From: Flavobacteriales bacterium
Lineage (GTDB): Bacteria; Bacteroidota; Bacteroidia; Flavobacteriales_F; PHOS-HE28
Length of the DNA stretch: 64,000 nucleotides
NCBI GenBank assembly: GCA_013360395.1
Contig: JABWBQ010000022.1
Location: 25,826 to 89,825 of the forward strand
Reading direction: 5' to 3'
Shown: in pieces, positions 40,930-49,352 of the stretch
Position numbering within the stretch: position 1 is the stretch's first letter
Layout: each line of letters starts with the position of its first letter
Position numbers and translations under genes: made by a program
Notes under the pieces: generated by a model
Databases searched by the model: none
Told to the model about the DNA's origin: nothing
Seen by the model: the letters and a program-made list of their open reading frames with translations, nothing else

Positions 40930-40945
40930 CGGCCGCTCCACCCGG

Positions 40946-42046
40946 ATGATCACCACCGAAAAGATCGACGAACTCCGCGAGCGGCTCGACGCCCTCCGGG
41001 GCTACCTCGCCATCGAGGACAAGCGGGGCCTGATCCTCGAGGAGGAGAAGTACACCCACGACCCCGATTTCTGGAACGACCAGAAAAAGGCCCAGGCCAC
41101 CATGAAGAAGATCCGCGAGCTCAAGCGCTGGGTGGAGCTCTACCAGGGGGTGGGCCGCGAACTGGACGACCTGGAGGTGATGTTCGACTTCTTCAAGGCC
41201 AAGGAGGTGAGCGAACAGGAACTGGAAGCCCAGTACGCCAAGGCCGCCCATGCCCTCGAGGAGCTCGAGTTCAAGAACATGCTCAGCGCCGAGGAGGACC
41301 CCCTGAGCGCCGTGGTGCAGATCACAAGCGGCGCCGGCGGTACCGAGAGCAACGACTGGGCCCTGATGCTGCTGCGCATGTACCGCATGTGGGCCGAGAA
41401 GGAGGGCTATCAGGTGAAGATCCTCGACTACCAGGACGGTGAGGCGGCCGGCATCAAGCAGGCCACCATGGAAGTGGGCGGCGAGTTCGCCTTCGGCATG
41501 CTCAAGGGCGAGAACGGCGTGCACCGCCTGGTGCGCATCAGCCCCTTCGACAGCAACGCCCGCCGTCACACCAGCTTCGTGAGCGTTTACGTGTACCCGC
41601 TGGTGGACGAGAGCATCGAGATCGAGATCAACCCGGCGGACATCACCTGGGACACCTTCCGCAGCGGTGGCGCCGGCGGCCAGAACGTGAACAAGGTGGA
41701 GACCGGCGTGCGCCTGCGCCACGCCCCCAGCGGCATCATCATCGAGAACACCGAGACCCGCAGCCAGCTGGAGAACAAGAACAAGGCCCTGCAACTGCTC
41801 AAGAGCCAGCTCTACGAGGCCGAGCTCGAGCGGCGGCGCAGCAAGCGCAGCGAGATCGAGGCCGGCAAGAAGAAGATCGAGTGGGGCAGCCAGATCCGCA
41901 ACTACGTGCTGCAACCGTACAAGCTGGTCAAGGACGTGCGCACCGACCACGAGACCAGCAATGTGGACGATGTGCTCAACGGCGGGATCGATGAATTCCT
42001 CAAGGCCTGGCTGATGCAGCACGGACAAAGCCAGAAAGTGGCGTGA
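40946..42046 (+). CDS. prfB: Peptide chain release factor 2
   Basis: Releases finished peptides at UGA and UAA. The 366-aa protein contains the RF2 recognition tripeptide SPF (in ISPFDSNARRHTS) and the catalytic GGQ (GGAGGQNVNKVETG). The start of domain 1 and the length match RF2. Unlike most bacterial prfB genes there is no in-frame UGA frameshift site: the region that usually reads RGYL-stop runs straight through as RGYLAIEDK. Autoregulation by frameshifting is therefore absent. Confidence 0.95.
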   Translation: MITTEKIDELRERLDALRGYLAIEDKRGLILEEEKYTHDPDFWNDQKKAQATMKKIRELKRWVELYQGVGRELDDLEVMFDFFKAKEVSEQELEAQYAKAAHALEELEFKNMLSAEEDPLSAVVQITSGAGGTESNDWALMLLRMYRMWAEKEGYQVKILDYQDGEAAGIKQATMEVGGEFAFGMLKGENGVHRLVRISPFDSNARRHTSFVSVYVYPLVDESIEIEINPADITWDTFRSGGAGGQNVNKVETGVRLRHAPSGIIIENTETRSQLENKNKALQLLKSQLYEAELERRRSKRSEIEAGKKKIEWGSQIRNYVLQPYKLVKDVRTDHETSNVDDVLNGGIDEFLKAWLMQHGQSQKVA

Positions 42047-42133
42047 TGCGCAGCAGGACCTGCCCGGCCCCATCAACGCCCGACCCGGGGTGCCGCCCCA
42101 CCGCCGTTGCTCACCCACCGTCGGCTCAACGGT

Positions 42134-42490
42134 ATGCCTGAGTACACCATCTACCACAACCCCGGCTGCACCAAGAGCTGCAACGTGTTGGAGATGCTGC
42201 GCGAACGCGGCATCGAACCGCGGGTGGTGGACTACCTGAGCGACGTCCCGGACATCCACGAGCTGGAAACGCTGGTGTTGAAGCTGGGTATTCCCGCCAG
42301 GGACCTGGTGCGGAAGAACGAACCGTTGTACGTGCGGAGGTATCAGGACCAGGAGCTCAGCGAGCATGAGTGGATCCGTGTGATGCACGAGAACCCGCAG
42401 CTCATTGAGCGTCCTGTGGTGATCAAGGGCCACAAGGCCGTGATCGGCCGGCCCATGGAGAAGATCCTGGAACTGATCAACCGGAAATAA
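42134..42490 (+). CDS. arsC: ArsC-family (glutaredoxin-type) arsenate reductase
   Basis: 118 aa of the thioredoxin-fold ArsC/Spx family: YHNPGCTKSCNVL with the catalytic Cys near residue 11, the RPVVIKGHKAVIGRP segment typical of ArsC C-termini, and an intact length. It could reduce arsenate with glutaredoxin or be a general family member. No other arsenic gene is nearby. The ATG at 42134 (MPEYTIYHNP) is the family start. A hairpin lies between it and fumC. Confidence 0.87.
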   Translation: MPEYTIYHNPGCTKSCNVLEMLRERGIEPRVVDYLSDVPDIHELETLVLKLGIPARDLVRKNEPLYVRRYQDQELSEHEWIRVMHENPQLIERPVVIKGHKAVIGRPMEKILELINRK

Positions 42491-42495
42491 GTACC

Positions 42496-42514
42496 GTCGA
42501 GGCACCGCCTCGAC
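42496..42514. terminator. Perfect hairpin between arsC and fumC
   Basis: GTCGAGGC / GCCTCGAC, an 8-bp stem with a 3-nt loop, ends 13 nt before the fumC ATG. It may terminate arsC transcription or affect fumC translation; no U-tract is seen. Confidence 0.45.
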
Positions 42515-42527
42515 CCAATCATAGAAA

Positions 42528-43922
42528 ATGGACCACCGCATCGAGAAAGACACCATGGGCGAGGTGAAAGTGCCCGCCAACAAGTACTGGGGCGCCCAGA
42601 CCGAGCGCAGCCGCAACAACTTCCGCATCGGCCCGCCGGCCAGCATGCCCCGGGAGATCATCCATGCCTTCGCCTACCTGAAGAAGGCCGCCGCCCTGGC
42701 CAACACCGAGCTGGGCAAGCTGCCCCAGGAGAAGTGCGACCTGATCGGCCGGGTGTGCGACGAGATCCTGAGGGGCGATCTGGACGACCAGTTCCCGCTG
42801 GTGATCTGGCAGACCGGCAGCGGCACCCAGAGCAACATGAACGTGAACGAGGTGGTGGCCTACCGCGCGCACGTGCTCCAGGGCGGCAAGCTCACCGACG
42901 AGCAGAAGGTGCTCAACCCGAACGACGACGTCAACAAGAGCCAGAGCAGCAACGACACCTTCCCCACGGCCATGCACATCGCGGCCTACAAGGTCACCGT
43001 GGAGGTGACCCTGCCCGGGGTGAGGAAGCTGCGCGACACCCTGGCGCGGAAGGCGGCGGCGTTCCAGGACGTGGTGAAGACCGGGCGCACCCATTTCATG
43101 GACGCCACGCCGCTCACGCTCGGTCAGGAGTTCAGCGGCTATGTGCAGCAGCTGGACAACGGCCTGCGCGCCGTGAACAACGCCCTGGAGATGGTGCGTG
43201 AGCTGGCGCTCGGCGGAACGGCCGTGGGCACGGGCCTCAACGCACCCGCGGGCTACAGTGTGCTGGTGGCGAAGAAGATCGCCGAGCTCACCGGACTGCC
43301 CTTCGTCACCGCCCCGAACAAGTTCGAGGCACTGGCCGCACACGATGCCATGGTGGAGCTCAGCGGTGCCCTGCGCCGGCTGGCCGTGAGCCTGATGAAG
43401 ATCGGCAACGACATCCGCATGCTCAGCAGCGGCCCGCGGAGCGGTATCGGCGAGATCGTGATCCCCGACAACGAGCCCGGATCCTCCATCATGCCCGGAA
43501 AGGTGAACCCCACCCAGCCCGAGGCCCTCACCATGGTGGCCGCCCAGGTGATGGGGAACGATGTGACCGTGGGCATCGGCGCCAGCAACGGGCATTTCGA
43601 GCTCAACGTGTTCAAACCCGTCATCGCCGCCAACGTGCTGCAGAGCGCGCGCCTGATCGGCGACGCCTGCGTGAGCTTCAACGACAAGTGCGCCGAGGGC
43701 ATCGAACCCAACCGCCCGGTCATCAAGCGCCATCTGGAGAATTCGCTGATGCTGGTCACCAGCCTCAATCCGCACATCGGCTACTACAAGGCCGCCGAGA
43801 TCGCGAAGAAGGCGCACAAGGAGGGCACCACACTGAAGGAGGCCGCCATCGCGCTCGGTCACGTCAGCGCCGGGGACTTCGACAAGTGGGTGGACCCGGC
43901 CAAGATGGTGAGCGGGGGGTAG
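42528..43922 (+). CDS. fumC: Class II fumarate hydratase
   Basis: Interconverts fumarate and L-malate in the citric acid cycle; homotetramer without iron-sulfur cluster. The 464-aa protein shows [24 protein letters not shown], the [11 protein letters not shown] active-site segment, and the family signature [15 protein letters not shown]. Length is normal for FumC. Confidence 0.96.
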   Translation: MDHRIEKDTMGEVKVPANKYWGAQTERSRNNFRIGPPASMPREIIHAFAYLKKAAALANTELGKLPQEKCDLIGRVCDEILRGDLDDQFPLVIWQTGSGTQSNMNVNEVVAYRAHVLQGGKLTDEQKVLNPNDDVNKSQSSNDTFPTAMHIAAYKVTVEVTLPGVRKLRDTLARKAAAFQDVVKTGRTHFMDATPLTLGQEFSGYVQQLDNGLRAVNNALEMVRELALGGTAVGTGLNAPAGYSVLVAKKIAELTGLPFVTAPNKFEALAAHDAMVELSGALRRLAVSLMKIGNDIRMLSSGPRSGIGEIVIPDNEPGSSIMPGKVNPTQPEALTMVAAQVMGNDVTVGIGASNGHFELNVFKPVIAANVLQSARLIGDACVSFNDKCAEGIEPNRPVIKRHLENSLMLVTSLNPHIGYYKAAEIAKKAHKEGTTLKEAAIALGHVSAGDFDKWVDPAKMVSGG

Positions 43923-43989
43923 GGCGGCTCGGGAGGACCGGGGGGTGTGGCCCATCCGCTAATGCGTATCGAGCTTCCGCACGTTCGTA

Positions 43990-44005
43990 GGACGTTGTCA
44001 CGTCC
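43990..44005. promoter_or_regulatory. Inverted repeat GGACGT-TGTC-ACGTCC, candidate toxin-antitoxin operator
   Basis: Perfect 6-bp inverted repeat with a 4-bp centre that overlaps the possible -33 TTG (43995-43997) of the promoter at 44015. The location suits autorepression by the antitoxin complex. Confidence 0.5.
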
Positions 44006-44014
44006 CTGCATGCT

Positions 44015-44022
44015 TAGTTTTG
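44015..44022 (+). promoter_or_regulatory. -7 box TAGTTTTG for the antitoxin/Doc unit
   Basis: Perfect TAnnTTTG, 7 nt before the ATG at 44030; a TTG lies 17 bp upstream. Confidence 0.65.
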
Positions 44023-44029
44023 TAGAGCG

Positions 44030-44218
44030 ATGACGAACAAGCAGAAGCAGATCGAGATCTCGAAGAGGCTCGAGACCGCCCCGGACGCGATCGTTCAGGA
44101 GGTGCTCGACTACCTGATCGAGTTCGAACGCAAGACCGCTGAGGAGCAGAAGCGGATCATCGCGCTGCGCGAGATCCTGGTCGAGAAACGGGATCTGCTT
44201 TTGCGATTGGGCCAATGA
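44030..44218 (+). CDS. Probable antitoxin paired with Doc
   Basis: 62-aa, mostly helical, charged protein with TAPDAIVQEVLDYLIEFERKT, a pattern seen in small DUF2281-like antitoxin-type proteins rather than in classical Phd. It overlaps the Doc-family toxin gene by four bases (ATGA), the standard coupling of toxin-antitoxin pairs. The family label is tentative; the role rests on context. Confidence 0.7.
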   Translation: MTNKQKQIEISKRLETAPDAIVQEVLDYLIEFERKTAEEQKRIIALREILVEKRDLLLRLGQ

Positions 44219-44601
44219 TCGGCTTGGAGGAGGCGCTGGGGATCCATCGTGAGGTGGTCTCGGCAACAGGCGGTTCCCAAGGGGTGCGGGACATGGGCGG
44301 CTTGGAGGCGGCATTGGCCCGGCCGTACGCGACTTTCGGGGGCGAGGACCTGTATCCGGACGCCATCGGCAAGGCAGCGGCGATACTGGAAAGTATTGTG
44401 AAGAACCATCCTTTCGTGGATGGGAACAAGCGCACAGGATATCTGCTCATGCGCCTTGTCCTACGTACATACGATATGGACGTACGTGAAAGAGATGATG
44501 CGGAGTATGACCTCGTGATCCAAGTGGCCACCGGCCAACTGGACGCGGACGGCGTGCGTTCCTGGTTGGAACCCCGGGTGAAGCCGGTTCCGTCCCGGTA
44601 G
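44215..44601 (+). CDS. doc: Doc-family (Fic fold) toxin
   Basis: 128 aa with the Doc version of the Fic motif, HPFVDGNKRTGY near residue 64, as in death-on-curing toxins that phosphorylate EF-Tu. The N-terminal GLEEALGIHREVV and the RDMGGLEAALARP segment (substrate flap region) also fit Doc. The motif appears intact, so the toxin may be functional and held by the upstream antitoxin. Confidence 0.88.
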   Translation: MIGLEEALGIHREVVSATGGSQGVRDMGGLEAALARPYATFGGEDLYPDAIGKAAAILESIVKNHPFVDGNKRTGYLLMRLVLRTYDMDVRERDDAEYDLVIQVATGQLDADGVRSWLEPRVKPVPSR

Positions 44602-44676
44602 AACGTGCGAGCGCACGCTCCGTGCAGCTGTGCCTGTGGCTGGATCCCTGCGCACGGACCAGCGTTGGCAGGACAT

Positions 44677-44684
44677 TACCTTGC
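44677..44684 (+). promoter_or_regulatory. -7-like box TACCTTGC for the Crp/Fnr gene
   Basis: Six of eight bases match, spaced 4 nt before the ATG at 44689. Weak alone, but in line with the spacing of other boxes here. Confidence 0.35.
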
Positions 44685-44688
44685 TGCC

Positions 44689-45324
44689 ATGTTCACCGAT
44701 CACGAGCTCCAACAGGCCTTTGAAGCCGTGGTGACCCGACGGACCTACCCGGCGGGCACTGTGATCATGCGCCCGGGGGATGTCATCACGCAGATCCCGA
44801 TCGTGGCCAAGGGCAGCCTGCGCATCCTGGCCCAGGACCCGGACGGCAAGGAGCGCTTCCTCTACCACATACTCCCAGGGGAAACGTGCTCCCTCTCGCT
44901 CACCTGTTGCGAAGCGCGCAAGACCAGCGCGATCCTGGCCGTGGTGGAGGAGGATGCCGAGCTGCAGATGGTGCCCGCGCGCTACGCCGATGAATGGATG
45001 GTGTACCCCGAATGGCGGCGCTACGTGGGTGCTGCGCAAGCCCAGCGTTTCGGTGAGTTGCTGGAGACCATCGAGACCCTGGCCTTCCGCCGCATGGACG
45101 ACCAGCTGTGGAACTACCTGGTGAAACGTGCGCAGGCCGCCGGTGAGACCAACCTGAAGGTCACGCACCAAGACATCGCCCAGGAGCTGGGCTCACCGCG
45201 TGAGGTGATCACGCGCCTGCTCCAGCAATTGCAACGCAAGGGCCTGGTCACGCTTTCACGCGGGGCGGTACAGGTGCACTTGGCGAACGCCGGGGAGCGG
45301 GTGCCTTCACAGGAACGGCCGTAG
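44689..45324 (+). CDS. Crp/Fnr-family transcriptional regulator
   Basis: 211 aa: an N-terminal cyclic-nucleotide-binding-like beta-roll (~15-125) with [36 protein letters not shown], a dimer helix, and a C-terminal winged helix with [28 protein letters not shown]. The Cys pair (TCC) in the sensor domain could be thiol-reactive. It is convergent with, and overlaps by 18 nt, the thioredoxin-rhodanese unit, so it likely controls the adjacent sulfur genes. The ATG at 44689 is the normal start; the frame is open further upstream. Confidence 0.9.
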   Translation: MFTDHELQQAFEAVVTRRTYPAGTVIMRPGDVITQIPIVAKGSLRILAQDPDGKERFLYHILPGETCSLSLTCCEARKTSAILAVVEEDAELQMVPARYADEWMVYPEWRRYVGAAQAQRFGELLETIETLAFRRMDDQLWNYLVKRAQAAGETNLKVTHQDIAQELGSPREVITRLLQQLQRKGLVTLSRGAVQVHLANAGERVPSQERP

Positions 45325-45612
45325 GGCCTGCTGCAACTGTTCGGAGCTCAGCACCCCGCTTTGCCGCCACACGACGCGGCCGTTCTTGAAGATGGCCAGT
45401 GTGGGCACACCCCGCACCTGGTAGGCCTGCGCGGCGGCCGGGTTCTTGTCCACATCCACCTTCAGCACCACGGCCTGGTCGCCGATGGCGGCCTTGAACT
45501 CGTCCAGGATGGGCTTCATCACCTTGCACGGCCCGCACCACTCCGCGAAGAAGTCCACCACCACGGGCTTGTCGCCGTTGATCAACTCCTTGAAACCGGG
45601 TTTTGCGCTCAT
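45307..45612 (-). CDS. trxA: Thioredoxin
   Basis: 101-aa small disulfide reductase with the active site [14 protein letters not shown], the cis-Pro in [13 protein letters not shown], and normal thioredoxin length. It is the last gene of a four-gene reverse unit (DUF6132, rhodanese, small membrane protein, trxA) and overlaps the preceding gene by four bases. In this setting it may act on persulfides or rhodanese intermediates. Confidence 0.94.
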   Translation of the reverse strand: MSAKPGFKELINGDKPVVVDFFAEWCGPCKVMKPILDEFKAAIGDQAVVLKVDVDKNPAAAQAYQVRGVPTLAIFKNGRVVWRQSGVLSSEQLQQALRPFL

Positions 45613-45854
45613 GGTGCCTTCACTTCCTCAAAGTGTATTTCCTGAACATCCGTGGCGATCCTCCGTTTCGCCGACGGTGTGGCACAAGCGGTACCGCAGC
45701 AGCCCACGTTGAACCAGGCCTGTGCGCCGAGCAGTGCGGCCAGGATCCAGGCCACCGCCCCGCCCCCGCGCAATGCTTCCAACAGGAACAGCACTGCCAG
45801 CGCCGCGCGCAACAGGCGCATGAAGCCGAACTGCCGCAACCTCGCCATCGTCAA
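45609..45854 (-). CDS. Small membrane protein with Cys-rich tail
   Basis: 81 aa with one or two hydrophobic helices ([16 protein letters not shown] and [16 protein letters not shown]) followed by [12 protein letters not shown]. It resembles small YgaP/DUF2892-like membrane proteins that accompany rhodaneses. The three Cys could carry sulfane sulfur or metal. It overlaps both neighbours by four bases, so it belongs to the thioredoxin-rhodanese unit. The start may be 45848. Confidence 0.75.
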   Translation of the reverse strand: MTMARLRQFGFMRLLRAALAVLFLLEALRGGGAVAWILAALLGAQAWFNVGCCGTACATPSAKRRIATDVQEIHFEEVKAP

Positions 45855-46156
45855 CCCTTCAGAATGCGGTCCAGGCTGGCCCAGCCGCCGCCGTTGTAGG
45901 CCTCGTAGCCCTCGGCCTTCAGCAGCGAAACGGCACTGCCGCTGCGGCCGCCGCTGAGGCAGCAGGCGATCACCGGCTTGTCCTTGGGCAGCTTCTTCAG
46001 CTTGCCGGCCAACTGGTCCAGCGGGATGTTGATCGATCCCTTCACGTGGCCGCCGGCATATTCACCGGTGGTGCGCACGTCCAGGATGGTGGCGCCTTGG
46101 TCCTTGAGGGCCTTCAGGTCCACCTTGGGGCCCATGCCGAAAAGCGTGCGGAACAT
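45851..46156 (-). CDS. Single-domain rhodanese
   Basis: 101-aa sulfurtransferase with the family pattern ATILDVRTTGEYAGGHVKGSINIPL and the active-site loop ACCLSGGRSGSA, where the catalytic Cys leads the C-x-x-G-x-R-S motif. It probably carries a persulfide between donors and acceptors. It is the second gene of the reverse unit. Confidence 0.92.
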   Translation of the reverse strand: MFRTLFGMGPKVDLKALKDQGATILDVRTTGEYAGGHVKGSINIPLDQLAGKLKKLPKDKPVIACCLSGGRSGSAVSLLKAEGYEAYNGGGWASLDRILKG

Positions 46157-46375
46157 TCAGTCGGGGGTGTTGGTCCGGTCCGTGGCCGGTTGTTCGGGTT
46201 CCTTCTTGAAGGTGTTCATGAGCAATGCGCCCATCAGGCCGCCATACAGCGCGCTGTTCACCGGGCTGCTGGTGATGGCGCAGCCGTTGGTGCAGCCCCA
46301 CCCGTGCCAGTACGCCCAGCCGGCCAAAGCGCCCAGCACGATGCCGAACAGGGTGAGCAGCCAGGAACGCTTCAT
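46157..46375 (-). CDS. DUF6132-type small membrane protein
   Basis: 72 aa with two hydrophobic helices and the conserved core YWHGWGCTNGCAITSSPVNSALYGGLMGALL. The paired Cys (GCTNGC) lie between the helices. Such proteins recur beside rhodaneses in Bacteroidota; function unknown. The ATG at 46375 precedes the first helix; an in-frame start exists at 46414. A GACCTTTG box (one mismatch) lies upstream at 46399-46406 on the reverse strand. Confidence 0.8.
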   Translation of the reverse strand: MKRSWLLTLFGIVLGALAGWAYWHGWGCTNGCAITSSPVNSALYGGLMGALLMNTFKKEPEQPATDRTNTPD

Positions 46376-46500
46376 GATCACCTTCGTGTTACGGCCAGCA
46401 AAGGTCGGCACCATGCCGAAGGTGCTCGGTGATGATCCTCACGGAAAGGGCCTTGGTCAAGTGTCCGGAGGTTGCCGGAAAAGCTTGCAGTGAAAAGCCT

Positions 46501-46740
46501 TCAGAACAACTCGCGAACAAGGGCATCCCTTTCCAGATCGTGATGGGCGCCAATGTCCCGCAGGATGGCTGCGAGCGTTCCCACCTTGAGCGGCCTGTGA
46601 TCCGGGATGGTCACATGGTGTTCGCCGTTCACTGCGGTCGTGATGCGGATATGGCTGCCTTTTTACCTGGTGATGGTATAACCAAGCTTTTCCAATGCCT
46701 TGGCAAGTTGTCTTCCGGTAAGGTTCCGGGGCAGGTTCAT
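46501..46740 (-). pseudogene. hicA: HicA-type toxin gene broken by a nonsense codon
   Basis: The 80-codon frame reads as a complete HicA: TGRQLAKALEKLGYTITR, then KGSHIRITTAVNGEHHVTIPDH and LKVGTLAAILRDIGAHHDL. One TAA at 46663-46665 stands where homologues have Gln just before KGSH, explained by a single CAA-to-TAA change. The product would stop at 25 residues, before the catalytic His of GSH. It overlaps the hicB stop (ATGA). Confidence 0.8.
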
Positions 46741-46943
46741 GCCGCGATCACGATCTCCTTGAGGAAATGCAATCGGATCACCTTGGGCATTTCTGCATCC
46801 TCGAAATGCGCGGCCACCGCCTCCTTCACGTTGGCCAAAAGCATTTCCATGTCCTCGCCATCGGTGAAGATCGATGCACCCAAGGCCTCCGCCTCTAGGC
46901 CGCCTTCCGGCGATTCCCGCACGCTGAAGATGATCTCGGACAT
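46737..46943 (-). CDS. hicB: HicB-type antitoxin
   Basis: 68 aa with the short HicB fold: MSEIIFSVRESPEGGLEAEALG, a SIFTDGEDMEMLLANVKEAVAAHF helix and a final strand pair. It lacks a separate DNA-binding domain, like many short HicB proteins. The partner toxin downstream is disrupted. A reverse -7 box lies 4 nt before its start. Confidence 0.85.
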   Translation of the reverse strand: MSEIIFSVRESPEGGLEAEALGASIFTDGEDMEMLLANVKEAVAAHFEDAEMPKVIRLHFLKEIVIAA

Positions 46944-46947
46944 CGCT

Positions 46948-46955
46948 CAAAGGTA
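46948..46955 (-). promoter_or_regulatory. -7 box TACCTTTG for hicB
   Basis: Perfect TAnnTTTG on the reverse strand ending 4 nt before the hicB ATG; predicted leaderless. Confidence 0.65.
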
Positions 46956-47016
46956 ATGGATCGGCTTGGTCAGGACCCACTTGTCACGGGGGAAAGGATC
47001 GTGCGGGAACCCTTCC

Positions 47017-48429
47017 TTACTGCACCGTCTTGCTGGGGCATACGAGATCCGTGACCGGCAGGTCGGTCAGCTTGATCGCTGTGAAGCCCCCGGCCACGTC
47101 CACCACGTTGTGGTAGCCGCGCGCTTTCAACACCGAGGCCGCGATCATGCTGCGGTAGCCCCCTGCACAGTGGATGTAGTTGGTCTCGTTCCGGTCGAAC
47201 TCCGCCAGATGATCGTTGAGGTATTGCAGCGGTGCGAAGCGGGCGTGCTCCAGATGTTCGGCGTTCCACTCTCCCGGTTTGCGTACGTCAACCACGTTCA
47301 AACGGCCGGTGCGCATGCGCCTGGCCAGTTCCTCGGCGGAGATGCTCTCCAAGGTGTCCGCCTCACGTCCTGCCGCGGTCCAAGCCGCCATGCCGCCCTT
47401 GAGGAAGCCCCGCACGTTGTCGTAGCCCACACGGGCCAGGCGCGTCACCGCCTCCTCCTCGCTGCCTTCCTCGGCCACGAGCACAAGAGGCTGCTTCACG
47501 TCCGGGATCATGGTGCCCACCCACGGTGCGAAGTCGCCCCGCAGACCGATGTTGATGCTGCGCGGCACGAAGCCGTCCTTGAACACCTGTGCAGGCCGCG
47601 TGTCCAGCACCAGCGCACCCTGGCTCTCCACCTCCATTTCCACCTGCTCCGGCGTCAGCGCGCGCAGGCCGTGCTCCTTCACCTTTTCCAGGCTGGGGAT
47701 GCTGCCGCGGTTCATGGCCACGTTCTGCGGGAAGTAGGCGGGCGGCGGCAGGATGCCCTCGGTGACCTCCTGGATGAACTGCTCCTTGGTGGAGGCCCTC
47801 AGCGCGTAGTTCACCTGTTTCTGGTGGCCCAGGGTGTCCGAGGTCTCCTTGCTCATGTTCTTGCCGCAGGCACTGCCGGCGCCGTGCGCGGGGTACACGA
47901 TCACGTCATCCGGCAGGGGCATGACCTTGTTGTGCAGCGAATCGTAGAGGTGCCCGGCCAGGTCTTCGGTGGTGAGGGAGCCTGCCTTCTGTGCCAGGTC
48001 GGGGCGGCCCACATCGCCGATGAAGAGCGTATCGCCGCTGAAGAGGCAGTGCGGCCTGCCGTTCTCATCCAGCAGCAGGTAACAGGCGCTTTCCATGGTG
48101 TGGCCGGGCGTGTGCAGTACCTGGATGGTGACCTTGCCCAGCTTGAGCTTCTCACCGTCGGTGGCCACATGCGCGGCGAACCCGGTCTGTGCGGTGGGGC
48201 CGTACACGATGGTGGCGCCGGTGCGCTCCGCCAGGTCCACATGGCCGCTCACAAAGTCGGCGTGGAAGTGGGTCTCCAGCACGTATTTGATCTTGGCGCC
48301 ATCCTTGGCCGCCCGGTCGATGTACGGTTGGGGCTCGCGCAACGGGTCGATCACCGCGGCCTCGCCATCGCTTTCGATGTAGTACGCGCCTTGTGCCAGG
48401 CAGCCAGTGTAGATCTGTTCGATCTTCAT
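47017..48429 (-). CDS. CstB-like persulfide dioxygenase-rhodanese fusion
   Basis: 470 aa. An N-terminal metallo-beta-lactamase domain of the ETHE1/persulfide-dioxygenase type (~1-245) has THFHADFVSGH, LHTPGHTMES and GDTLFIGDVGRPDL. It is followed by a rhodanese domain lacking the active Cys (~265-360) and an active C-terminal rhodanese (IHCAGGYRS). This matches the domain order of staphylococcal CstB, which turns sulfide-derived persulfides into thiosulfate. The ATG at 48429 (MKIEQIYTG) is the family start. It is co-transcribed with the TauE gene 22 nt upstream. Confidence 0.92.
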   Translation of the reverse strand: MKIEQIYTGCLAQGAYYIESDGEAAVIDPLREPQPYIDRAAKDGAKIKYVLETHFHADFVSGHVDLAERTGATIVYGPTAQTGFAAHVATDGEKLKLGKVTIQVLHTPGHTMESACYLLLDENGRPHCLFSGDTLFIGDVGRPDLAQKAGSLTTEDLAGHLYDSLHNKVMPLPDDVIVYPAHGAGSACGKNMSKETSDTLGHQKQVNYALRASTKEQFIQEVTEGILPPPAYFPQNVAMNRGSIPSLEKVKEHGLRALTPEQVEMEVESQGALVLDTRPAQVFKDGFVPRSINIGLRGDFAPWVGTMIPDVKQPLVLVAEEGSEEEAVTRLARVGYDNVRGFLKGGMAAWTAAGREADTLESISAEELARRMRTGRLNVVDVRKPGEWNAEHLEHARFAPLQYLNDHLAEFDRNETNYIHCAGGYRSMIAASVLKARGYHNVVDVAGGFTAIKLTDLPVTDLVCPSKTVQ

Positions 48430-48451
48430 GATCTTCGTCTTTGGTGCCGCC

Positions 48452-49255
48452 TTAAGCGGCGATGGTGTAAAGTTCGTGGGCAATGATGAACGTACCCATC
48501 GCCAGAATGAACCAGCCGAAGGCCGGTCGCAATCTTTCGTTCCGGGTACGGGTGGCCAGGCGGCTTCCAAGAACGATGCCCAGGATGGCCAGGCTCAGGA
48601 TCGGGAGAAGGATCGTCGTGTGTTCTGCCAAATGGACGGATGTGTCGCCCGAAAATCCCACGAAGGAGTTCACGGTGATGATCAGCAGGGAGGTGCCCAC
48701 CGCGTGCTTCATGCCCATGCCGACCAGGAGCACCAGGGCGGGGACGATGAGGAATCCGCCACCTGCACCGAGCACCCCGGTGAGCAGGCCCGTCCCAAGG
48801 CCAATGGCCACCAAGGGCACGACGTTGGGCCTGACAGGGTGCGCGCCTTCCGGGTTGTTTCCGCGGATCATCCGGGCCGCCGAAACAAACATGGTCGCCG
48901 CAAAAAGGATGAGCAGCGTGGCGTCCTTGCGCAGGATGAAGGTGTTCCCCTGCCAAACCGGATCCGGAATGGCGGGCACCAGCCAATGGCGGGCGACGAA
49001 GACGCTGGCCATGGATGCGGCGCCGAAAATGGCGGCCGTGGGCCAGTGGATGTTCCCCTGCCGATGATGGCTGAACAACCCCGCCGCACTGGTGGCGCCC
49101 ACGATGAAGAGGGATAGCCCTGTTGCCGTCACGGCATCCTGCCCGAAGAGGTACACGAGGATGGGCACGGTGAGAATGGACCCGCCACCGCCCATGAGCC
49201 CCAGGGACAGGCCCATGATGAAGGCCCCGGCATGGCCGAGCGGTTCAAGGCTCAT
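48452..49255 (-). CDS. TauE/SafE-family sulfur-compound exporter
   Basis: 267-aa membrane protein with about eight helices in two repeats; each has the Gly-rich turn of the family (LGLMGGGGSILTVPIL and TGVLGAGGGFLIVPALV). Members export sulfite, sulfoacetate or related anions. Beside a CstB-like enzyme, export of sulfite or thiosulfate is the natural guess. A reverse -7 box lies upstream. Confidence 0.9.
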   Translation of the reverse strand: MSLEPLGHAGAFIMGLSLGLMGGGGSILTVPILVYLFGQDAVTATGLSLFIVGATSAAGLFSHHRQGNIHWPTAAIFGAASMASVFVARHWLVPAIPDPVWQGNTFILRKDATLLILFAATMFVSAARMIRGNNPEGAHPVRPNVVPLVAIGLGTGLLTGVLGAGGGFLIVPALVLLVGMGMKHAVGTSLLIITVNSFVGFSGDTSVHLAEHTTILLPILSLAILGIVLGSRLATRTRNERLRPAFGWFILAMGTFIIAHELYTIAA

Positions 49256-49302
49256 GGGGCGGGGTGGCGGGTCGGGTCATGGTGCCGGTCGGCAGGAGCA
49301 TG

Positions 49303-49310
49303 CAAACGTA
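49303..49310 (-). promoter_or_regulatory. -7 box TACGTTTG for the TauE/CstB-like unit
   Basis: Perfect TAnnTTTG on the reverse strand, 47 nt before the TauE start. Confidence 0.6.
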
Positions 49311-49352
49311 GAACGGTCCCTTTCGCGGGGCCGTGAGAAAGATCACAGGCGT

